From NCBI GenBank assembly GCA_016714045.1, contig JADJNY010000003.1, positions 1-64,000 on the forward strand: DNA of 64,000 bases, written 5' to 3'. Positions 52,373-61,787 of the stretch are shown one piece after another. Made by a program: the position numbers and the translations under genes. Below the pieces are notes generated by a model. It was not told where the DNA came from. It saw nothing but the letters and a program-made list of their open reading frames with translations, and made no database searches. The stretch is from Planctomycetota bacterium. Lineage in GTDB: Bacteria > Planctomycetota > UBA1135 > GCA-002686595. The stretch's first letter is position 1, and each line of letters begins with the position of its first letter.

Positions 52373-53519
52373 GCGCGCGGGGAGCCGCGTGCTCGCGCTC
52401 GCGATGCCGCCGCAACGCGTCGTCGCCGAAGTCGTTCGCGAGGTCGCGCCACAAGAGGTGCGCGTGGTTCGCGCCGCCCTGCGTGTCGTCCCACTCGATC
52501 GCGGCGGTGACGGCGTCGAAGCGCCAGTAGTGCGGCTCGCCCGGCTGCACGCCGCCGCTCCACGCGAAGCGCAGCGCGTCGGGGCCGCGCTGCGTGAAGC
52601 GCGCGAACGCGGCGCGCGCGGCCTCGGGCTCGAGGTCGTCGATCACCGCGCGCAGGAGCTGCTCTGCCTGCGCGCGCTGCGCGTCCGTCATCGAGGCGAG
52701 CGGGAGGCCGAGGTGCTGCTCGAAGCCCTGTTGCCGCCCCGGCCCGAGGATCACGTCGCTCGGCGTGGCGCCCGGCAGCGTCGCGCGCTCCTTCTGCTCG
52801 GGCGTGAGCGCCGTCACGAGCGCGCGCCCGAGCTCCTCCTCGCGCCCGAGCAGCGCGAAACCCGCGCGCGGCCCGCTCGGGACGTGCGCGGGGTTCGCGC
52901 CGAGGAAGAACGGCGTCGTCGCGACGAGCGCGTCCCCGTCCCACGTGAAGTTCAACGCGACGTGATGGCCCTCGAAGCGCCAGCCCCACGCGCCTTCGCC
53001 CGGCGTGCCGAACACCGTGACGGCGTAGCGGCCCGGGTCGCGGTTCGCGTTGGGCTTCCCGGGCGTGCCTTCGAGCTCGGCGAGCACGGACTCGAGCTCC
53101 ACGACGCCGTGCACCTTGCGCAGACCGTCCTGCGAGAGCACGCACGCGCCGAGCTCGTGCAGGCGCTCTTTCTGCACGTCGCCGAGCTCCGCGAGCTTCA
53201 GCCCGGCGCGCTCGCGCGGCACGAAGTGCCAGTCGCGGCGGTTCGCGGCGTCGAAGGGGAGCACGCCGCGCTCGCGCTGGTTCGCCTCGAGCGACGCGAC
53301 AAACGCGCGCGCGGCCTCGACCGTGCGCGCGCGCGTGCGGTGCTCGGCGACGCGCTCGCCCGCGAGGCACGCGCCGAGGAAGAGCACGATCGCGCCGAGG
53401 AACGCGAACGACGGATCGATGCGCTTCACGAGATGGCGCAGACGGGCGGCGGCGGCGCGCGCCCTGAGACGGCGCGGATGGTCGGGGTGCGAGGTCGGGT
53501 TCACGCGGGGGGCAGGCAT
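52368..53519 (-). CDS. DUF3500 family protein
   Basis: A 383-residue protein with an N-terminal membrane segment ('FAFLGAIVLFLGACLAG'). The DUF3500 pattern follows: 'WGWRFEGHHVALNFTWDGDA', 'FFLGANPAHVPSGPRAGFAL', 'LGREEELGRALVTALTPEQK', 'RFAWSGGVQPGEPHYWRFDA' and 'IEWDDTQGGANHAHLLWRDL' ending 'ANDFG'. Function is unknown; the conserved His, Asp and Trp pattern hints at an enzyme. It starts 7 nt after the cupin gene stops, making it the third gene of a minus-strand operon with the PEP-hydrolase-like and cupin genes. Confidence 0.88.
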   Translation of the reverse strand: MPAPRVNPTSHPDHPRRLRARAAAARLRHLVKRIDPSFAFLGAIVLFLGACLAGERVAEHRTRARTVEAARAFVASLEANQRERGVLPFDAANRRDWHFVPRERAGLKLAELGDVQKERLHELGACVLSQDGLRKVHGVVELESVLAELEGTPGKPNANRDPGRYAVTVFGTPGEGAWGWRFEGHHVALNFTWDGDALVATTPFFLGANPAHVPSGPRAGFALLGREEELGRALVTALTPEQKERATLPGATPSDVILGPGRQQGFEQHLGLPLASMTDAQRAQAEQLLRAVIDDLEPEAARAAFARFTQRGPDALRFAWSGGVQPGEPHYWRFDAVTAAIEWDDTQGGANHAHLLWRDLANDFGDDALRRHREREHAAPRAR

Positions 53520-53526
53520 GCAGCGC

Positions 53527-53943
53527 TCATTTCCGGCCGCGGATCGACTTCCACGGCTCGTCCTGGGACACGTCGATCAACGCGGGGCCGTCGAACACGG
53601 CGGGCGAGAGGATCGCGAGGAACACGACGGGCTCGTCGAACACGTTGTACGTGCCGTGCACCTCGTCCATCGGCACGTGCGCGACCTCGCCGGCGGAGAG
53701 GACGCGCTTCTCGCGCCCGACCCACTGCTCCGCGCGGCCGGACACGTAATAGAGGAGCTCCTCCATGCACGGATGGCGGTGGAACGCGTGCGCCGCGCCG
53801 GGCGGCATCGTGACGCGCACCATCTGCAGGTGCTTCGACGCGGTGAGCCCGGGCCGCGCGAGCCACTCGTGCGGACCCCAGGGGAGGACTTCGACTTGCG
53901 CGTCCTTGGAGGTGACGAAGCAGAGGCAGTGGGGGGAGTGCAT
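53527..53943 (-). CDS. Cupin-domain protein
   Basis: A 138-residue single-domain cupin. The motif 1 region 'PPGAAHAFHRHPCMEELLYY' (HxH and Glu) and the motif 2 region 'VAHVPMDEVHGTYNVFD' (His) supply a likely metal site. Small cupins are isomerases, dioxygenases or sugar-binding proteins; which applies here is unknown. Located 11 nt after the PEP-hydrolase-like gene and 7 nt before DUF3500, so part of that operon. Confidence 0.85.
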   Translation of the reverse strand: MHSPHCLCFVTSKDAQVEVLPWGPHEWLARPGLTASKHLQMVRVTMPPGAAHAFHRHPCMEELLYYVSGRAEQWVGREKRVLSAGEVAHVPMDEVHGTYNVFDEPVVFLAILSPAVFDGPALIDVSQDEPWKSIRGRK

Positions 53944-53954
53944 CGTCGCCTTCG

Positions 53955-54845
53955 TCAGCTCCGCACCTTGCGCCTCTTCGGCAGCCGGATGCGCTTGAAG
54001 TCCTCGATCTGCTTCTTGATCGCGATCTCCGTCGGCAGGCGCTCCGTCGAGCTCGCACCGTAGAACCCGTCGAGCCCTTCGACGCGATCGATCACGTACT
54101 GCGCGTCCTCCGGCATCGCGATCGGACCGCCGTGGCACAGGCAGATCACGTCCTTGCGCACCTTCTTCGACGCGTCGACGATCGCCTGCACGCGCTCCAC
54201 GCACGTGTCGAGCGTCTTCACGCTCTTCGCACCGATCGTGCCGCCGCTCGTGCAACCCATGTGCGCGACGACGAGGTCCGCGCCGGCTTTCGTCATCGCC
54301 TTCGCCTCGTCGACGTTGAACGCGTAGGGCGTCGTCAGCAGGTCGAGCTCGTGCGCCATCCGCGTCACGTCGACCTCGAGGCCGAAGCCCATGCCCGTTT
54401 CCTCGAGCGTCGCGCGCAGCTCGCCCTCGATCAGCCCGACCGTCGGGAAGTTCTGGATGCCCGCGAAGCCGAGCTCCTTCAATTCGCGCAGGAAGAGCCG
54501 CGGGATCATGAACGGATCCGTGCCGCACACGCCCGCGAGCACCGGCGTCTTCTTCACGACGGGCAGCACCTCGAACGCCATCTCCTTCACGATCTGGTTC
54601 GCGTTCCCATACGGCATCAACCCCGCCGTCGAGCCGCGCCCCGCCATCCGATACCGCCCCGAGTTGTAGACGATGAGCAGGTCGATCCCGCCCGCCTCCT
54701 CGCTCTTCGCGGAGATGCCCGTGCCCGCGCCGCCGCCGATGATCGGCTCGCCGCGCGCGATCTGCGCGCGGAAGCGCTTCAGGATGCTCGTGCGCGATTC
54801 CGCGGTCGCGCCCTCCCGCCCACTCGTTCCCTTCGTGCGTGCCAT
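53955..54845 (-). CDS. Phosphoenolpyruvate hydrolase-like TIM-barrel protein
   Basis: A 296-residue protein of the PF09370 family (phosphoenolpyruvate hydrolase-like; also the C-terminal domain of the plant Tm-1 protein). Conserved parts are 'GEPIIGGGAGTGISAKSEEA', 'DLLIVYNSGRYRMAGRGSTA', 'VLAGVCGTDPFMIPRLFLRE', 'GIQNFPTVGLIEG', 'GADLVVAHMGCTSGGTIGAK' and 'LCHGGPIAMPEDAQYVI', ending 'GFYGASSTERLPTE'. First gene of a three-gene operon with a cupin and DUF3500. A UPF0261 gene (the other half of Tm-1) lies 7 kb away. The reaction in bacteria is unproven. Confidence 0.9.
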   Translation of the reverse strand: MARTKGTSGREGATAESRTSILKRFRAQIARGEPIIGGGAGTGISAKSEEAGGIDLLIVYNSGRYRMAGRGSTAGLMPYGNANQIVKEMAFEVLPVVKKTPVLAGVCGTDPFMIPRLFLRELKELGFAGIQNFPTVGLIEGELRATLEETGMGFGLEVDVTRMAHELDLLTTPYAFNVDEAKAMTKAGADLVVAHMGCTSGGTIGAKSVKTLDTCVERVQAIVDASKKVRKDVICLCHGGPIAMPEDAQYVIDRVEGLDGFYGASSTERLPTEIAIKKQIEDFKRIRLPKRRKVRS

Positions 54846-54896
54846 CGCGCGCAGCATACCGAGCCCCGCCCACGCTCGATGCTGAGAGAAAACTGA

Positions 54897-54944
54897 ACTC
54901 CGTGTCGGCTCGGGCCGGTCCTCCGGCCCGAGCCGACACGGAGT
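54897..54944. repeat. Perfect 22-bp hairpin in a divergent intergenic region
   Basis: The left arm 54897-54918 (begins ACTCCGTGTCGGCTCGGG) and right arm 54923-54944 are exact reverse complements with a TCCT loop. On the minus strand the hairpin is followed by TCAGTTTTCTCTC and then the PEP-hydrolase-like gene 50 nt later. It could be an attenuator or terminator protecting that gene, a protein-binding palindrome, or a mobile palindromic element. Confidence 0.9.
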
Positions 54945-55055
54945 CCGGAATGCGAAGCATCCGAATGTGTTCCGTTGCGTCCCTTCCCCCTGGATCTTCT
55001 CATCCGGCAATCGCGCTCCCGACCGACACCCTCCGCGCTCGCTAGACTCACCCCC

Positions 55056-56465
55056 ATGCACCCCGAGGAATTTCGCCGCCAAGGGCACGCGCTGATCGAT
55101 TGGATCGCGGACTACCGCGCAGGCCTCGCTGAACGGCCGGTGCGCGCGCAGGTCGAGCCGGGCGCCGTGAAGGCGCGGCTTCCCGCGGCGCCGCCCGCCG
55201 AGCCCGAGCCGTTCGAGCGCGTGCTCGCCGACGTCGACCAGGTGCTCGTGCCGGGGCTCACGCTGTGGGCCCACCCGCGCTTCTTCGGCTTCTTCCCGTC
55301 GAACGGCGAGCTCTCCTCCGTCCTCGGCGACTACCTCTCCACCGGCCTCGGCGTGCTCGGCCTCTCCTGGCAAGCCTCGCCCGCCCTGTCCGAGCTCGAA
55401 GAAGTCACCGTCGACTGGCTGCGGCAGATGACGGGGCTCTCGAGCGCGTGGAAGGGCGTGATCCAAGACACGGCGTCGACGAGCTCGCTCCTCGCGCTGA
55501 TCTGCGCCCGCGAGCGCACGACGAACTTCTCGATCGCGCGCGGCGGCTTGCAGTCGGAAGAGCGCCCGCTCGTCGTCTACGTCTCGAAGCACGCGCACAG
55601 CTCCGTCGAGAAAGCCGCGCTCCTCGCCGGCTTCGGCCGCGCGAACGTGCGCGCGATCGACGTCGACGACTCGTTCGCGCTGCGCCCCGACGCGCTCGAG
55701 CGCGCGATCGCGGACGACCGCGCCGCCGGCCGCGTCCCGTGCGCGATCGTGGCGACCACCGGCACGACGACGACGACGGCGATCGATCCGATCGCGGCAA
55801 TCGCGACGCTCGCGAAGCGCGAGCACCTCTGGCTCCACGTCGACGCCGCGATGGCAGGCTCGGCGATGATCCTGCCCGAGCTGCGATGGATGTGGGACGG
55901 CATCGAGGGCGCCGACTCGCTCGTCGTGAACCCGCACAAGTGGCTCGGCGCCGCGTTCGACTGCTCCGTCTACTACGTGAAGGACCCCGAGCACCTCGTG
56001 CGCGTGATGAGCACGAACCCGAGCTACCTGCAGTCGAGCGTCGACGCGCGCGTGACGAACTACCGCGACTGGGGCATCCCGCTCGGCCGCCGCTTCCGCG
56101 CGCTCAAACTGTGGTGCCTGATCCGCGAGCAGGGCGTGAGCGGTCTCCAAGCACGTCTGCGCCGCGACCTGGAGAACGCGAAGTGGTTCGAGCAGCAGGT
56201 GCGCGCGACGCCGCACTGGCGCGTGCTCGCGCCCGTCGTGCTCCAGACGATCTGCGTGCGCCACGAGCCGCCCGGCGTGGAGGGCGACGCGCTCGACCGC
56301 CACACGCAGGCGTGGGCCGAACGCCTGAACGCGTCAGGCTTCGCCTACGTCACCCCCGCGACGCTCGACGGCCGATGGATGGTGCGCGTGTCGATCGGCG
56401 CGCTCGCCACCGAGCGCGAGCACGTCGCGGAGCTGTGGACGGCGATGCGCAGCGCCGCGGAGTGA
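55056..56465 (+). CDS. Group II PLP-dependent amino acid decarboxylase
   Basis: A 469-residue fold-type I enzyme of the aromatic-L-amino-acid/DOPA decarboxylase family. Motifs are 'WAHPRFFGFFPSNGELSSVL', 'GVIQDTASTSSLLALICARE', 'VSKHAHSSVEKAALLAG', 'TTGTTTTTAIDPI', 'WLHVDAAMAGSAMILPE' (Asp binding the PLP ring) and 'VVNPHKWLGAAFDCS' (PLP Lys). Substrate is not predictable from sequence; tryptophan, tyrosine or phenylalanine are possible. It is transcribed divergently from the PEP-hydrolase-like operon, with a 22-bp hairpin in between. Confidence 0.92.
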   Translation: MHPEEFRRQGHALIDWIADYRAGLAERPVRAQVEPGAVKARLPAAPPAEPEPFERVLADVDQVLVPGLTLWAHPRFFGFFPSNGELSSVLGDYLSTGLGVLGLSWQASPALSELEEVTVDWLRQMTGLSSAWKGVIQDTASTSSLLALICARERTTNFSIARGGLQSEERPLVVYVSKHAHSSVEKAALLAGFGRANVRAIDVDDSFALRPDALERAIADDRAAGRVPCAIVATTGTTTTTAIDPIAAIATLAKREHLWLHVDAAMAGSAMILPELRWMWDGIEGADSLVVNPHKWLGAAFDCSVYYVKDPEHLVRVMSTNPSYLQSSVDARVTNYRDWGIPLGRRFRALKLWCLIREQGVSGLQARLRRDLENAKWFEQQVRATPHWRVLAPVVLQTICVRHEPPGVEGDALDRHTQAWAERLNASGFAYVTPATLDGRWMVRVSIGALATEREHVAELWTAMRSAAE

Positions 56466-56536
56466 GCGGGACGCGCTGCGTCCTCACGACGAGGGCGCGC
56501 AGCGCGACCTCCGCGCGGCGGAGACCGCGCCCGGCG

Positions 56537-59500
56537 TCAGCGCTCGCGCACCCACCGCGCGGCGTTGACGTAGAGCTTCTGGTAGCTCGCGTTCGCGTGC
56601 GCGCGCTCGTCGTGGCCGAGCGTGATGCAGGCCGTGCGCCCCTTCTCCCTCGCGACGGTCCACACGACGGGCCACTCTTCCTTGCCGTCGAGCGAGCGGC
56701 CGACGGCGATCACGTGGATCGCGCTGCCCTTTTCGTCGACCTCGAAGCGGTAGAGCTCGTCCTCGATGCGGAACGTCGCGGGGACGTCCTTCGCGAGCGG
56801 GTGCGCCGCGTCGACGACGCGCACCTCGAACTCGCCGAACGGACCGTGGCCGCGCGCGCCGCCGCCGACGAGGCGCGCGTTGTACTCGGGCCAGTCGGCC
56901 CAGTTGTACCAGCACGCCGGATGCACGATCAGCAGGCCGCCGCCCTGCGCGACGAAGTCGATGATCCCCGCACGCAGCGCGGGATCGGCGAGCGGCTGGT
57001 TGTTCGTGAGCTCGAGCACGTCGAGCATCGCGAGCTGCGGCAGGACTTCGCTCACCTTCTCCGTGAAACGTGTCTTCGTGAAGCCCGCGCCCGCGCTCGC
57101 GAGCGTCGCGAGATCGGCGTCGCCGAAGAAGCGCCTGAAGTCGTGGCTCGAACCGCCGCCGACGACGAGGAGCTCGAGCGGTTCGATGTTCACCGGCGGC
57201 TTCGCGGCCGCGGTCTTCCTCACCGCGCCCTTCAGCTCGGCCGTCAGCGCGAAGAACGTCGCCGCCTGGTCGCCGTCGGGGCTCGTGAGCACGATCTTCT
57301 CGACGATCGCGTCCTTCCTCTTCGGCTCGAGCGCGAACGTGCGCACCTGGCCCCAGCTGTCTTCGGCGAGCGCGTCCTCGACGTACTCCGAACCCGGCAC
57401 GTCGTGCCGGCCGATCCAGTCGCCGAACTCGACGCCGCTCTTCAGCACGACGTCCTCCTTCGTCCCGTCCGCGTAGACCCATGTCCACGTGCAGATCGGG
57501 CGCACGTCGTCGAAGTAGGGGAACGCCCACGCGCCGATGCCGCCGAGGACGTGCACGCGCTCCAGCGCGAAGCCGACCTTCACCTCGACGACGCTCGGCT
57601 TCTGGAGCTTCGACTCCCAGTCCTTCGCGAGCCCGCCCTTGAGCACGAGCGCGTTCAACCCGCTCGGCGTGCGCTTGGGATCGAGCACGTCGAACGGCAC
57701 GCCGGCGATCGGTTGGATACCCCAGCGCCTGAACACCATCGGCTTGTCGTCGCGCTTCGTGTCGTAGAGGCCCGCGAGCGAGCTCGAGCTCACAACGTCG
57801 ACGAGCGGGAGCACGCGCCAGCCCGCGAAGCCGCCGGAGAGATACGCGAAGAGGTCGCGGAAACCCTCGGCGCCGATCGACTCGAGACCTTCGGGCATCG
57901 GCGAGCGGCCGGTGTTCTTGATCCACTCGATGTCGTCGCGCGCGACCTCGGCGTCGCCGTTCGTCGAGCGGAGCACGACCGAGCGCGCGTCCTCGCGCGC
58001 CATCGTGCCGGTGACGAGCTTCCCGTCCTTTGTTTCGAGCTGCCACTCGCTGTAGCCCGCTTCGACGGTGCGGTTGGGGTCGAGGATGATCGGCAGGAGG
58101 TCCGCAGCGCCGTGCGTGCCCATGCCGGTGAGGTCGGGGCCGATCTCGGCGCCCTGGCCGTCGACGCGATGGCACTGGATGCAGTTCTTCTCGAAGACGA
58201 GCTTGCCGTTCGCGGCGTCGCCGGGCTGCGACGCGATCGGGAGGAAGCGCGCGACGAGCTCGCTCACCTTCGCGCTGGGCTTGTAGCCGAGCTCGTCGAA
58301 GAGCTTCGCGGCGCGTTGCGCGATCTGCGCGTCGGGGTGCGTGCGCAGGCGGTGCATGCGCAGCGGACCGAGGTCGGCGAGCGCGATCGTCTTCGCCGCG
58401 AGCGCGTCGAGCAGCGCGGACGCGCGGCGCGCGTAGAGCGCGTCGAAAGCGTCGTCGCGCGCCTTGCCACCGAGATCGGGCCACGCGTCGACGAGCACGG
58501 TGACCGCGCGCGCGTCGATCGCGCCGCGTGTGAGGAACGTGATCACGCGCGCTTGGTTCTCGGGCGCGACGTCCGCGCGCAGGAGCAGCGCGCAGGCGGG
58601 GATCGCGTCGTCGAGCAGCACGCCCGCGCCGACGAGGCTCTCGAGCGCCCCCATGCGGTCGTCGAACGCAGTCGCGGAGTTCTTCGCCTGCGTGAGGAGC
58701 ACGCGGCCGAGCTTGCCGACCGCTTCCTTCGTGTTCTCGGGATCCCACGCCGTCGCGAGTGGCAGCGCGGCACGCGCAATGGAGGGGGAAGGCCGCTCGA
58801 GCAGAGCCTGAAGAGCGCGTGAGGCTTCTCCGTCGATCGCGTGCTGCGCGTCAGCGCGCATGCCGCTGCGCAGGCCCTGCAATGTCGCAACGATTAGGTC
58901 GTCTCCGTCACCGGTGGCGAAGGCTACTTCCTCCAGGAGCCGGACGCCCGACACCCCGTCGTTGCGAGCCTCGCTGCGACGCGCAAGCTCGCCAGCGAGC
59001 TCCAGCACGAGGATCCTGTTCTCGCCCGTGAAGCGCGGCTTCGGTTGGGGTGCGAGCAATCTGCGAAGCACGAACGGCGCGCCGCGCAGCATAGCAGTGA
59101 GGCACGCTGAACGAGTCCAGTCGTCGCTCAGTGTCGGCCAGCAATCGACGAGCTCGTACGCGCCCGGTCTGAGGGTGATCATCGTCAGGAGGCGCACTCG
59201 AGCATCGGGGTCGGCGAGTGTGCTCGAGGGTTGGGGCCTCGCGCTCGTTTCGCCGTGCCGGGGTTCGTGGAGTGCCTCGATGCGCAAAGCCGCGCGTCGC
59301 ACGCCGGGGTCCGAGTCGGCGAGCAAGGCGGTGACCTCCTCCTCGTTCCCTTTGAGCATCCAGCGGCACCAAGCAGCGCGGATCCGCGCCGCCGGACGAG
59401 TGCCGTGGTAGGCGACCTGTTTCAGGGGAAGGAGGAGTTCCTTGTCGCCGCGCTCGACGATCAGGCGCTGAGCACACTCTCGAACCCAGCCATTCGAGTG

Positions 59501-61693
59501 ATCGAGCGCGGCTACGAGGTCGTCTCCAGATCCTCCGGCGAGCCGCGGCGGCGGAGTCGTCTTCGCCTGCTTGTGCTGCACACGCCAGATGCGTCCATGA
59601 CTGTGGTCGCGGTCCGGTCGCTTCGCGGCATTGGTTGGTCCGTGCTGCGGGCCGCGCGTGTCGTTGTGCACGACGGCCTGGTTGTAGAAGTCGAGGACGT
59701 AGAGTGCTCCGTCCGGCCCCACGCGCATGTGGATCGGGCGGAACCACAGGTCCTTGCCCGCGAAAAACTCCGCCTCGCGCGCCTTCGTCGCCTTGAACGT
59801 CACGCCGTCCGGCGTGAGCACGTCGTGGTGCACGAGGTGCACCGTCGGCTCCGCCACGAACGCCGCGTTCTCCCACTCCTTCGGCCACGCGCCGCCGGTG
59901 TAGAGGCAGCACCCCGACACCGCCGTGAACCCGCCGACGAAGTCGATCTGCGCGTACGGCGCGTCCGTGTGCGAGAGCAGCGGCACGACGCGGTCGTGGT
60001 CCGCGACGTTGGCCCAGCTCCGCGCGTCGCCGTAGCGCGCTTCCGCCAGCGCCTTCTCCGGCATCACGACGTGCCGCAGGTGGTCGCCGTTCGCCATCGA
60101 GAAGAAGAGCTCTCCGTCGCTCGAGAAGTCGAGGCCCCACGTGTTCGAGCCGTAGGAGGACACCATCTCGATCGCGCTGCCGTCGGGCTTGAAGCGGAAG
60201 ATCCCGTTCCCGATGTGGCCGAAGTCCTTTCCGCCCGAGTTCGTCACGTGCCGCGAATCGCCGCCCGAGTAGCCCTGCGTCGCGTAGATCCACCCGTCGA
60301 GGCCCCAGCGCAAGTTCGACATCACCGCGTGCGTGTCGCCGAAGCCGAAGCCGGTGAAGACGCGCTCCGTCTTGTCCGCGACGTCGTCGCCGTTCGTGTC
60401 GCGCAGCCACAGGATCTCCGGCGCCGCGCTGACGATCACGCCGTCCTCGTGGAAGACGAAGCTCGTCACGAGGTCGAGCCCGCGGTGGAACTCCTTGCGC
60501 GTCTCCATGCGGCCGTCGCCGTCCGCATCGGTGAGGATCGTGATCGAGTCGCGCGCGGGGACGCCCGAGAAGCGCTCCTTGTCCGGATACCCGCGGCTTT
60601 CCGCCACCCACATCCGTCCGCGAGCGTCCCAGTCGAGCGAGATCGGCTTCTCGACGAGCGGCTCCGACGCGACGAGCGACAGGTCGAAGTCGGGGTGCAC
60701 CTCGAGGAGCTTCGACGCGTCCTCGGGCTTCGTCGGCCCGCCGCGCGGATAGCGCAGCTCCTCGGCTTCGCCCGGCTTCAAGAGCGCGCCCACGTCGCGC
60801 TTCCCGGCCCACGCGAGGCCGCGCAGGAGCAGCGTGCGCCACGCGGGGTGCGAGAACGAGTCGTGCAGGTGCCCCTGGATCGACACGAACGCGCGGTAGT
60901 CCGCCTTTTCAAACGTCCACATCTGCGGCGTGATGTCGAACACGCTGTGGAAGCCGCTCGCGAGCACGCGCGCCGCGGGATCCACGTGGAGCTCCCAGTA
61001 GAGCTCGTCCTCGAAGCGGAAGTTCGCGACGCCGTCCGTGATCGGGTGCGTCGTGTCCGTGAAGTAGAGGTCGGTCGTGCCTTCCTTGTACTTGGAGTGC
61101 CCGTGTTCCCACGCGCCGCCGACGACCGTCTTGAACCACTGCGGATCGTCGCCGCACACCGCGTCGTGCAGGAACACGAGCCCGCCGCCGCGCGCGAGGT
61201 ACGCCTCGAGGTGCGTGCGGTCGTTACCGCGGATCGACGCACCATCGGCGGCGTAGCTCACGAGGACGTCCGTGCGCTCGAGCTCCTCCTTCGTCGGGAA
61301 GCGCAGCGCGCCCTCGACGACGGCGCCGCGCGCTTCGAGCAACGGCTCCCACTCCGCGACGAAGCGCGGGTGGTCGTGCTGCCCCGGGCCGTGCGTCTTC
61401 GGGCCGCCGCGCAGGAAGACGCGCAGCGGAGCTGCGGCGTTCGCCGACGCAGGGCGCTCCGTCGCCGCGCTCGGCGCCGTCGCGTCGCTCGCGGACGCCG
61501 CGGGAGCCGGCGACGCGCCCCGCGCCGCGGACGTTGCGTGCTCGCTCCAACTCGACTCCGCCCCGCGCTCCCGGGCTTCCGCGCCGGCGCGTGCGCGCTC
61601 GGCCTTGGGCTTCGGCCGCGCACAGGTCGCGACGCCGAGCGCCGCGAGGACCAAGACGAGGAGGACGAGGACGGCGTGGGGGAGGCGCTGCAT
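56537..61693 (-). CDS. 1718-residue ThuA / PVC propeller / HEAT / cytochrome c / ThuA protein
   Basis: An exported giant protein. The signal or lipoprotein-like N-terminus 'VLVLAALGVATCARP' and an Ala/Ser-rich linker are followed by a first ThuA-like domain at about residues 90-310 ('GPGQHDHPRFVAEWEPLLEA', 'LVSYAADGASIRGNDRTHLE'). A planctomycete-type membrane-bound dehydrogenase propeller spans about 325-705 ('ILTDADGDGRMETRKEF', 'GNGIFRFKPDGSAIEMVSSY', 'SDGELFFSMANGDHLRHV'), with HEAT-like helices to about 1150. A cytochrome c segment has 'KNCIQCHRVDGQGAEIGPDL' (CxxCH near 1171). A beta-rich region lies at about 1350-1490 and a second ThuA-like domain at about 1500-1715 ('IVHPACWYNWADWPEYNARL'). 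It probably oxidises or processes sugars outside the cytoplasm. Confidence 0.9.
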   Translation of the reverse strand: MQRLPHAVLVLLVLVLAALGVATCARPKPKAERARAGAEARERGAESSWSEHATSAARGASPAPAASASDATAPSAATERPASANAAAPLRVFLRGGPKTHGPGQHDHPRFVAEWEPLLEARGAVVEGALRFPTKEELERTDVLVSYAADGASIRGNDRTHLEAYLARGGGLVFLHDAVCGDDPQWFKTVVGGAWEHGHSKYKEGTTDLYFTDTTHPITDGVANFRFEDELYWELHVDPAARVLASGFHSVFDITPQMWTFEKADYRAFVSIQGHLHDSFSHPAWRTLLLRGLAWAGKRDVGALLKPGEAEELRYPRGGPTKPEDASKLLEVHPDFDLSLVASEPLVEKPISLDWDARGRMWVAESRGYPDKERFSGVPARDSITILTDADGDGRMETRKEFHRGLDLVTSFVFHEDGVIVSAAPEILWLRDTNGDDVADKTERVFTGFGFGDTHAVMSNLRWGLDGWIYATQGYSGGDSRHVTNSGGKDFGHIGNGIFRFKPDGSAIEMVSSYGSNTWGLDFSSDGELFFSMANGDHLRHVVMPEKALAEARYGDARSWANVADHDRVVPLLSHTDAPYAQIDFVGGFTAVSGCCLYTGGAWPKEWENAAFVAEPTVHLVHHDVLTPDGVTFKATKAREAEFFAGKDLWFRPIHMRVGPDGALYVLDFYNQAVVHNDTRGPQHGPTNAAKRPDRDHSHGRIWRVQHKQAKTTPPPRLAGGSGDDLVAALDHSNGWVRECAQRLIVERGDKELLLPLKQVAYHGTRPAARIRAAWCRWMLKGNEEEVTALLADSDPGVRRAALRIEALHEPRHGETSARPQPSSTLADPDARVRLLTMITLRPGAYELVDCWPTLSDDWTRSACLTAMLRGAPFVLRRLLAPQPKPRFTGENRILVLELAGELARRSEARNDGVSGVRLLEEVAFATGDGDDLIVATLQGLRSGMRADAQHAIDGEASRALQALLERPSPSIARAALPLATAWDPENTKEAVGKLGRVLLTQAKNSATAFDDRMGALESLVGAGVLLDDAIPACALLLRADVAPENQARVITFLTRGAIDARAVTVLVDAWPDLGGKARDDAFDALYARRASALLDALAAKTIALADLGPLRMHRLRTHPDAQIAQRAAKLFDELGYKPSAKVSELVARFLPIASQPGDAANGKLVFEKNCIQCHRVDGQGAEIGPDLTGMGTHGAADLLPIILDPNRTVEAGYSEWQLETKDGKLVTGTMAREDARSVVLRSTNGDAEVARDDIEWIKNTGRSPMPEGLESIGAEGFRDLFAYLSGGFAGWRVLPLVDVVSSSSLAGLYDTKRDDKPMVFRRWGIQPIAGVPFDVLDPKRTPSGLNALVLKGGLAKDWESKLQKPSVVEVKVGFALERVHVLGGIGAWAFPYFDDVRPICTWTWVYADGTKEDVVLKSGVEFGDWIGRHDVPGSEYVEDALAEDSWGQVRTFALEPKRKDAIVEKIVLTSPDGDQAATFFALTAELKGAVRKTAAAKPPVNIEPLELLVVGGGSSHDFRRFFGDADLATLASAGAGFTKTRFTEKVSEVLPQLAMLDVLELTNNQPLADPALRAGIIDFVAQGGGLLIVHPACWYNWADWPEYNARLVGGGARGHGPFGEFEVRVVDAAHPLAKDVPATFRIEDELYRFEVDEKGSAIHVIAVGRSLDGKEEWPVVWTVAREKGRTACITLGHDERAHANASYQKLYVNAARWVRER

Positions 61694-61787
61694 CGTGGCG
61701 GAAGTCTAGCGACGGAGCGCGTCGACGGGTCGCCCGCGGCGCGCCGCGTCCCTAGAATGCGCGCGCTCGAGGGATCGAGCGCTCCCC
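61694..61787. promoter_or_regulatory. Divergent intergenic region
   Basis: A 94-nt gap between the giant ThuA gene and the divergent UPF0261 gene. CTCGAGGGATCGAG at 61768-61781 is a short inverted repeat (CTCGA/TCGAG) just upstream of the UPF0261 start and could be an operator; no clear promoter. Confidence 0.35.

Noticed and set aside
56484..58748. Long minus-strand frame antiphase to the giant ThuA protein
   Set aside because: A high-GC shadow frame, extremely Arg-rich, fully overlapping a gene with clear domains.
54972..58822. Long plus-strand frame through the decarboxylase and giant-protein regions
   Set aside because: Arg-rich shadow of genes on both strands; no start signal or motif.
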